Below are positions 33,396 to 36,885 of a stretch of 36,885 bases of DNA, piece by piece (within the stretch, counting starts at the first letter, position 1; the number at the start of each line of letters is the position of its first letter). The notes under the pieces were generated by a model. That model did not search any database, was not told the DNA's origin, and saw only the letters and a list, made by a program, of their open reading frames with translations. This stretch comes from Bacteroidales bacterium (GTDB lineage Bacteria; Bacteroidota; Bacteroidia; Bacteroidales; P3): the NCBI GenBank assembly GCA_016283745.1, contig JAEENM010000146.1, positions 1 to 36,885 on the forward strand. The letters run 5' to 3'. Made by a program: the position numbers and the translations under genes.

Positions 33396-33992
33396 TTATT
33401 TTTCAATTGTAAGTTTGCTCACGTTCAACACTATTACCGAGCCGGTGTCTTCGGTTTTAACCTCGCAAGTGCTTGGGGTGCGCATGTTCGTAACCGTGCC
33501 GTAGCGTGTTACTCCTTGGTTGTTCTGCCAGCTCACGCGCTTGCCTACAAACGAGTTATTGTCGGACTGTTCGTTGCCCGTGTTGTTGCCGGAATTCATC
33601 TGCTGGGTATTGTTCTGGCTCTGGGTGTTCACATTCTGGTTGTTGTTGTTTATGATGATACTTCCGCCAAAGCCGTTGCCGCCGTAGTTGTATTCTTTCA
33701 CGTAGCATTTGATGGTGCGGGTCTCGATGATGCCAAGGGTAACGAACGAAATCAGGTAGTCGCCGAAAGTCTGTTTTCCCTCAATCATAAAATCGGTGGC
33801 CGGGGTGTTGATGTGTGTGCGTCCGAGGGGGAGAAGTCCAAAAAGCCACACCTGCTTGCCTTTGCTGTAGCGCATTGGCATGCCGCTCTGCGAGCTGTAG
33901 GCACCCACGGGAGTTTTGGTGATGAAGCACGACTGCATGAGCATTCCGCACAAGATTGCCATAATGGCGAATGACAAAATTTTTCCTTTCAT
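33396..33992 (-). CDS. Bor-like lipoprotein with Asn/Gln-rich linker
   Basis: 198 residues from the ATG at 33992, chosen because MKGKILSFAIMAILCGMLMQ SC is a proper lipoprotein signal and a TATCTTTG -7 box lies 46 bp upstream; more upstream in-frame starts (to 34121) precede that promoter. The region GKQVWLFGLLPLGRTHINTP, then FGDYLISFVTLGIIETRTIK, resembles the Bor/Iss family of small outer-membrane lipoproteins. An Asn/Gln-rich linker and a ~50-residue SH3-like end (VGKRVSWQNNQGVTRYGTVT) follow. First gene of the LytTR-linked operon. Confidence 0.75.
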   Translation of the reverse strand: MKGKILSFAIMAILCGMLMQSCFITKTPVGAYSSQSGMPMRYSKGKQVWLFGLLPLGRTHINTPATDFMIEGKQTFGDYLISFVTLGIIETRTIKCYVKEYNYGGNGFGGSIIINNNNQNVNTQSQNNTQQMNSGNNTGNEQSDNNSFVGKRVSWQNNQGVTRYGTVTNMRTPSTCEVKTEDTGSVIVLNVSKLTIEK

Positions 33993-34038
33993 TTTTTCTT
34001 TATTGATATGTTGGTTATACATTATATTAATAAGCGTG

Positions 34039-34046
34039 CAAAGATA
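34039..34046 (-). promoter_or_regulatory. -7 box of the Bor-like/barrel/PKD/lipoprotein operon
   Basis: TATCTTTG on the minus strand, 46 bp before the 33992 start. No TTTG at -33, as expected for an activator-dependent promoter. Confidence 0.55.
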
Positions 34047-34076
34047 GCAAAAATGGTACGTTTTTCTGCATTTTGG

Positions 34077-34109
34077 CAATAAGCGGTAAAAAACGGCACT
34101 GAACGGTAG
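34077..34109. promoter_or_regulatory. Three phased CGG direct repeats upstream of the operon promoter
   Basis: AAGCGGT, AAACGGC and GAACGGT: CGG begins at 34084, 34094 and 34104, exactly 10 bp apart, just upstream of where the -33 region would be. CTGAACGGT fits the LytTR-type recognition word on one strand. Binding is inferred. Confidence 0.45.
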
Positions 34110-34121
34110 TTTTTTCGGCAA

Positions 34122-34634
34122 TTAAGACCGTTTATTGACATTGCGCCAACCGTTGCGACTCGTCTTTATCTCGGTTTTCACCTTCTCGTTTGCCGAATTG
34201 ACATATTCCACGGTAACGGCATGGTCCTTAGCTGCGACGATATGGGTGCGGTTCACATACCAGCCGCGGTTAACGCTGACAAACTCGTTGGGCGGGACGC
34301 CTAATTTGTCCTGTATGTCGTGCGATGCCGAAAAATTGTTTATGATATCGGGGCGGCGGTTGGTGAAAAAGATGGCCTTGTTGTTGCTGTTGCCTTCCAC
34401 AGCGAAATCGGCCTTGTCGGTGGGACAAATCATCACAATATCGGACAATGAGATGCAGAACTGGCCGTAGGTCTTGGTTTTTAGCGACACCAGCCTCTCC
34501 TGGGTGTTGTTCAGAACGATGTTGCACACCTTGCCGTCGGGCATTTCGATAGTAAAAGCGATGCTTTTTATCCTTATGCCCGGATTGCCTGCTGTGGGTA
34601 TTTCTTGCGATATGTTGTAGGTGATCTGTTCCAT
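34122..34634 (-). CDS. LytTR-type DNA-binding regulator
   Basis: 170 residues from the ATG at 34634, chosen because a TAAATTTG -7 box (34643-34650) lies 8 bp before it and earlier in-frame ATGs (34655, 34703) precede that box. The C-terminal ~100 residues resemble the LytTR domain: ISLSDIVMICP at its start, a helix NFSASHDIQDKLGVPPNEFV, then VNRGWYVNRTHIVAAKDHAV, the counterpart of FIRIHRSYIVNLDHI. No receiver or membrane domain is present, so it would be a one-domain regulator with an unknown input. A four-gene envelope operon lies 129 bp downstream on the same strand; the CGG repeats between may be its target. Copies of CAATAAACGGTC lie at both ends of the gene (34126-34137 and 34701-34712). 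Confidence 0.7.
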   Translation of the reverse strand: MEQITYNISQEIPTAGNPGIRIKSIAFTIEMPDGKVCNIVLNNTQERLVSLKTKTYGQFCISLSDIVMICPTDKADFAVEGNSNNKAIFFTNRRPDIINNFSASHDIQDKLGVPPNEFVSVNRGWYVNRTHIVAAKDHAVTVEYVNSANEKVKTEIKTSRNGWRNVNKRS

Positions 34635-34642
34635 CGGTGTTG

Positions 34643-34650
34643 CAAATTTA
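34643..34650 (-). promoter_or_regulatory. -7 box of the LytTR gene
   Basis: TAAATTTG on the minus strand, 8 bp before the ATG at 34634; suggests a nearly leaderless mRNA. No -33 TTTG. Confidence 0.45.
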
Positions 34651-34800
34651 GCCATTTTTTTGCACAAAATACCGCTTTCGGTTTTAATGGCACGAAATAG
34701 CAATAAACGGTCGTTTTTACAACAATAAAAGCCGTTTAAACCTGCTGAACTTTTTCACCTTACGCACACCTGACACCATTTTTTGCCTTTCTGATGAAGT

Positions 34801-35010
34801 TTAGCTGCAACATCTTCTTTTGTGGGTGATCAGAAAAGTGATTCTGTAAACGATGAAGAAAGCCACAACGCATACGAACGGGATGTCGGTTTGTATGAGA
34901 TTCCAGCTCAAAACTTCTTTTACTATTGCGTTTTCTGCCAAACCGCTTATCTGTAAAGCACACCAAGCGCCGAAAACTGTTGCTGCCGATAAAAAGATTC
35001 TTCCTAACAT
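34801..35010 (-). CDS. Small membrane protein (69 residues)
   Basis: Two hydrophobic segments (IFLSAATVFGAWCALQISGL and IPFVCVVAFFIVYRITFLIT) separated by a short polar loop, with a basic tail (HKRRCCS), so an inner-membrane hairpin is likely. It has a complete promoter at 35055-35086, which is the best sign that it is expressed. No family is recognised. Confidence 0.6.
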   Translation of the reverse strand: MLGRIFLSAATVFGAWCALQISGLAENAIVKEVLSWNLIQTDIPFVCVVAFFIVYRITFLITHKRRCCS

Positions 35011-35054
35011 GACTTTAATTTTTTAATGGTTTAACTTTCATTTGAATTGTGATA

Positions 35055-35086
35055 CAAAAGTACGACCGTTTTCCGCTCATTGCAAA
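35055..35086 (-). promoter_or_regulatory. Promoter of the small membrane protein
   Basis: On the minus strand TTTG (35083-35086), 20 bp, TACTTTTG (35055-35062): a full consensus match, 44 bp before the ATG. Confidence 0.75.
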
Positions 35087-35369
35087 TTTTAAGAGGGTGT
35101 TTGTACCAACAGTGTAGTCCGTTGTACAAAATGGCAATTTTTGATTACAAACCGAAAATGCGAAAAAGTAATAAACCATGTTTTTTTACTGCTTTTTCAT
35201 AAAAAAACGGCTATTTTTCACCAATAAAAGCCTTTTTTTAGGAATCCGTTGCATGAAGATGTTGAATTGGTGTATTATTTAGTTGTAAACTCAAAACATT
35301 GAGGATTTTCAGAGTTTCAGTTTTTCCGATTGTCAAATTATCCGAAAATCCCAATTGATTTTTTTTTCG

Positions 35370-35377
35370 TATATTTG
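35370..35377 (+). promoter_or_regulatory. -7 box of glmM
   Basis: TATATTTG, 22 bp before the ATG; no exact -33 TTTG at 19-21 bp. Confidence 0.55.
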
Positions 35378-35399
35378 CAGGTTCAAAACACAATAAAAA

Positions 35400-36791
35400 A
35401 TGTCGCTAATAAAATCCATTTCAGGCATAAGGGGAACCATTGGCGGTACTGAAGGCCAGGGACTTACCCCTATCGACGTGGTAAAATTCGCTTCGGCGTT
35501 CGCCACTTTTCTAAAACAAAACACTGGCAAAAAACGCATCACTATGGTCGTTGGCCGCGACGCACGCGTGTCGGGAGCCATGGTGGACTCGCTCGTAACG
35601 GGCACCCTGCTCGGAATGGGCGTGGACGTGGTCGAGACAGGACTTTCCACCACTCCCACCGTGGAGATGACGGTGATTTCGCAACATGCCGACGGCGGCA
35701 TCATCATCACCGCCAGCCACAACCCCAAGCACTGGAACGCCCTCAAGCTGCTCAACGCCAAAGGCGAATTCATCGACGCTGCCGAAGGCAACACCGTGCT
35801 GGCTCTGGCCGACTCGGGCAAGGTGGATTTCGCCGAAGTTGACGACCTCGGAACCCTCACACACCTCGAAAACTCCATCGACGACCACATAAAAAAGGTC
35901 GTGGCACTACCCCTTGTCGACACCCAAGCCATTGCCAACGCTCATTTCCGCATTGCCGTTGACGCTGTAAACTCCACCGGCGGCATAGCAATACCCAAAC
36001 TACTCCGAGTCCTTGGCGTTGAAGAAGTTGTGGAGCTAAACTGCGAACCCACGGGACTTTTCGCACACAACCCCGAACCCCTGCCCGAAAACCTCACCCA
36101 GATTTCCGACGTGGTTCGTCAGCAGCACTGCGACCTAGGCGTAGTGGTGGACCCCGATGTGGACCGTCTGGCCCTCGTTTGCGAGGACGGCAATATGTTT
36201 GGCGAGGAATACACCCTCGTCTCCGTGGCCGACTACATCCTTTCCAACAAAGTGGGCAACACCGTTAGCAACATGTCTTCCACACGGGCTTTGCGCGACA
36301 TCACCGAAGCGCGCGGGGCATCGTACTCGGCAGCGGCTGTGGGCGAGGTCAACGTGGTTACCAAAATGAAAGAGACCAACGCCATCATCGGCGGCGAAGG
36401 CAACGGAGGCGTGATATACCCCGAGCTGCACTACGGCCGCGACGCTCTGGTGGGCGTGGCACTGTTCCTCACCCTGCTGGCAAAGAAAGGCTGCAAAGCC
36501 TCCGAGCTGCGCAAGACCTTCCCCAACTACGTGATTTCCAAGAACAAAATCCAACTCACCCCCGACATCGATGTGGACAATGTGTTACACCTGATGGCAG
36601 AAAAATATAAAGATTTGGACATCAGCACCATAGACGGTGTTAAGATAAACTTCGACCACGAATGGGTGCACCTGCGCAAATCCAACACCGAACCCATTAT
36701 CCGTGTCTATTCCGAAAGTGCCACCGCCGAAAAAGCCGACGCTCTGGCCAACAAAATCATCGACGAAATCAACGCAATAATAAGAAAATGA
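35400..36791 (+). CDS. glmM: Phosphoglucosamine mutase
   Basis: 463 residues. The alpha-D-phosphohexomutase hallmarks are complete: active-site TASHNP at 104-109 with Ser106 as the phosphoserine, the metal loop DPDVDR at 251-256, the sugar-binding GGEGNGG at 331-337 and the phosphate-binding RKSNTEPIIRVYSE near the end. GlmM turns glucosamine-6-phosphate into glucosamine-1-phosphate, on the path to UDP-GlcNAc for peptidoglycan and lipopolysaccharide. Sugar-specificity motifs (GEGNG rather than GEMSG) fit the Bacteroidota GlmM; a phosphomannomutase role is less likely. The next gene overlaps its stop by 4 bp. Confidence 0.93.
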   Translation: MSLIKSISGIRGTIGGTEGQGLTPIDVVKFASAFATFLKQNTGKKRITMVVGRDARVSGAMVDSLVTGTLLGMGVDVVETGLSTTPTVEMTVISQHADGGIIITASHNPKHWNALKLLNAKGEFIDAAEGNTVLALADSGKVDFAEVDDLGTLTHLENSIDDHIKKVVALPLVDTQAIANAHFRIAVDAVNSTGGIAIPKLLRVLGVEEVVELNCEPTGLFAHNPEPLPENLTQISDVVRQQHCDLGVVVDPDVDRLALVCEDGNMFGEEYTLVSVADYILSNKVGNTVSNMSSTRALRDITEARGASYSAAAVGEVNVVTKMKETNAIIGGEGNGGVIYPELHYGRDALVGVALFLTLLAKKGCKASELRKTFPNYVISKNKIQLTPDIDVDNVLHLMAEKYKDLDISTIDGVKINFDHEWVHLRKSNTEPIIRVYSESATAEKADALANKIIDEINAIIRK

Positions 36792-36885
36792 AAAACTTAT
36801 TGCAAACCATAACCCTTTTTGCCGCCTTCTGTCTCGCTTTCGGCGTGGCGTCGGCGCAGAAAGATTTCACCAACAACGCCACGAT
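36788..36885 (+). CDS. Start of a secreted protein (cut by window edge)
   Basis: The ATG at 36788 overlaps the glmM stop (ATGA). The 32 visible codons give a signal peptide (MKNLLQTITLFAAFCLAFGV, then ASAQ) and the first mature residues KDFTNNAT. Translational coupling to glmM is likely; the family cannot be told from this part. Confidence 0.75.
   Translation, partial: MKNLLQTITLFAAFCLAFGVASAQKDFTNNAT

Larger units (their letters stand above)
35011..35399. other. Divergent intergenic region before glmM
   Basis: 389 bp. It has the promoter just listed at its left end and a -7 box for glmM at its right. A hairpin with T-run (about 35201-35240: ACGGCT, then AGCC and T7) resembles a terminator, but no plus-strand gene precedes it; its CAATAAAAGCC word also occurs at 34723. 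Words at about 35270-35360 resemble the short-period repeats seen elsewhere. Confidence 0.5.

Overview
The window reads as chromosomal DNA of a member of the Bacteroidota, most likely order Bacteroidales. The evidence is: many promoters of the Bacteroidota type (a -33 TTTG, 19-20 bp, then TAnnTTTG); two proteins with C-terminal type IX secretion (T9SS) sorting domains; many small lipoproteins with acidic residues after the lipid cysteine; a GGM-tailed GroEL; a 625-residue ParE; and weak Shine-Dalgarno sequences. No plasmid, phage, transposase, integrase, rRNA or CRISPR array was seen.

Layout. 1-1559 (minus): the start of anmK (cell-wall recycling) behind a CARF plus PD-(D/E)XK nuclease of the Card1/Can2 type. 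1867-3780 (plus): corA and phoH. 3921-5334 (minus): an M50-like membrane protease and an XRE regulator. 5335-6168 is an AT-rich gap with seven copies of an 8-bp operator-like word. 6169-6297: a 42-residue lipoprotein. 6453-9119 (minus): parE followed by an acidic/lysine-rich protein. 9489-9570: tRNA-Leu(UAG). 9625-16654 (minus): an envelope cluster (PASTA protein, T9SS cargo, RluD, NlpC/P60 hydrolase, a secreted unknown, and a LysM esterase). 17096-18371 (plus): a secreted unknown and a YoeB-type toxin-antitoxin pair. 18439-22711: a 4.3-kb segment with a DUF6624-like protein, an M1-like metalloprotease, a small DUF6922-like protein and a lipoprotein. 22766-24712 (minus): groEL and groES. 25038-28756 (plus): a BspA-like leucine-rich-repeat T9SS protein and a BaiN-type flavoprotein. 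28931-31031 (minus): an OprB-like porin and a lipoprotein. 31175-34634 (minus): a LytTR-type regulator and a four-gene envelope operon ending at a strong terminator. 34801-35010: a small membrane protein. 35400-end (plus): glmM and the start of a secreted protein.

Most notable. The 4.3-kb segment beside groEL is bounded by 68-bp direct repeats (67/68 identical) that carry the groEL terminator, stop codon and last codons. This looks like an insertion or duplication that rebuilt the groEL 3' end and separated it from a formerly convergent toxin gene. A CARF nuclease stands without any CRISPR locus in view. The XRE regulator lies next to two matching 32-bp inverted repeats, one of them over the -33 region of its promoter. 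The LytTR gene lies next to CGG triplets spaced exactly 10 bp apart upstream of the envelope operon. A dispersed repeat made of triloop mini-hairpins occurs three times, once inside a signal-peptide coding region. Degenerate 7-8-bp-period repeats follow several stop codons.

All calls are from reading the sequence by eye; family names rest on motifs and remembered family features, with no database search.
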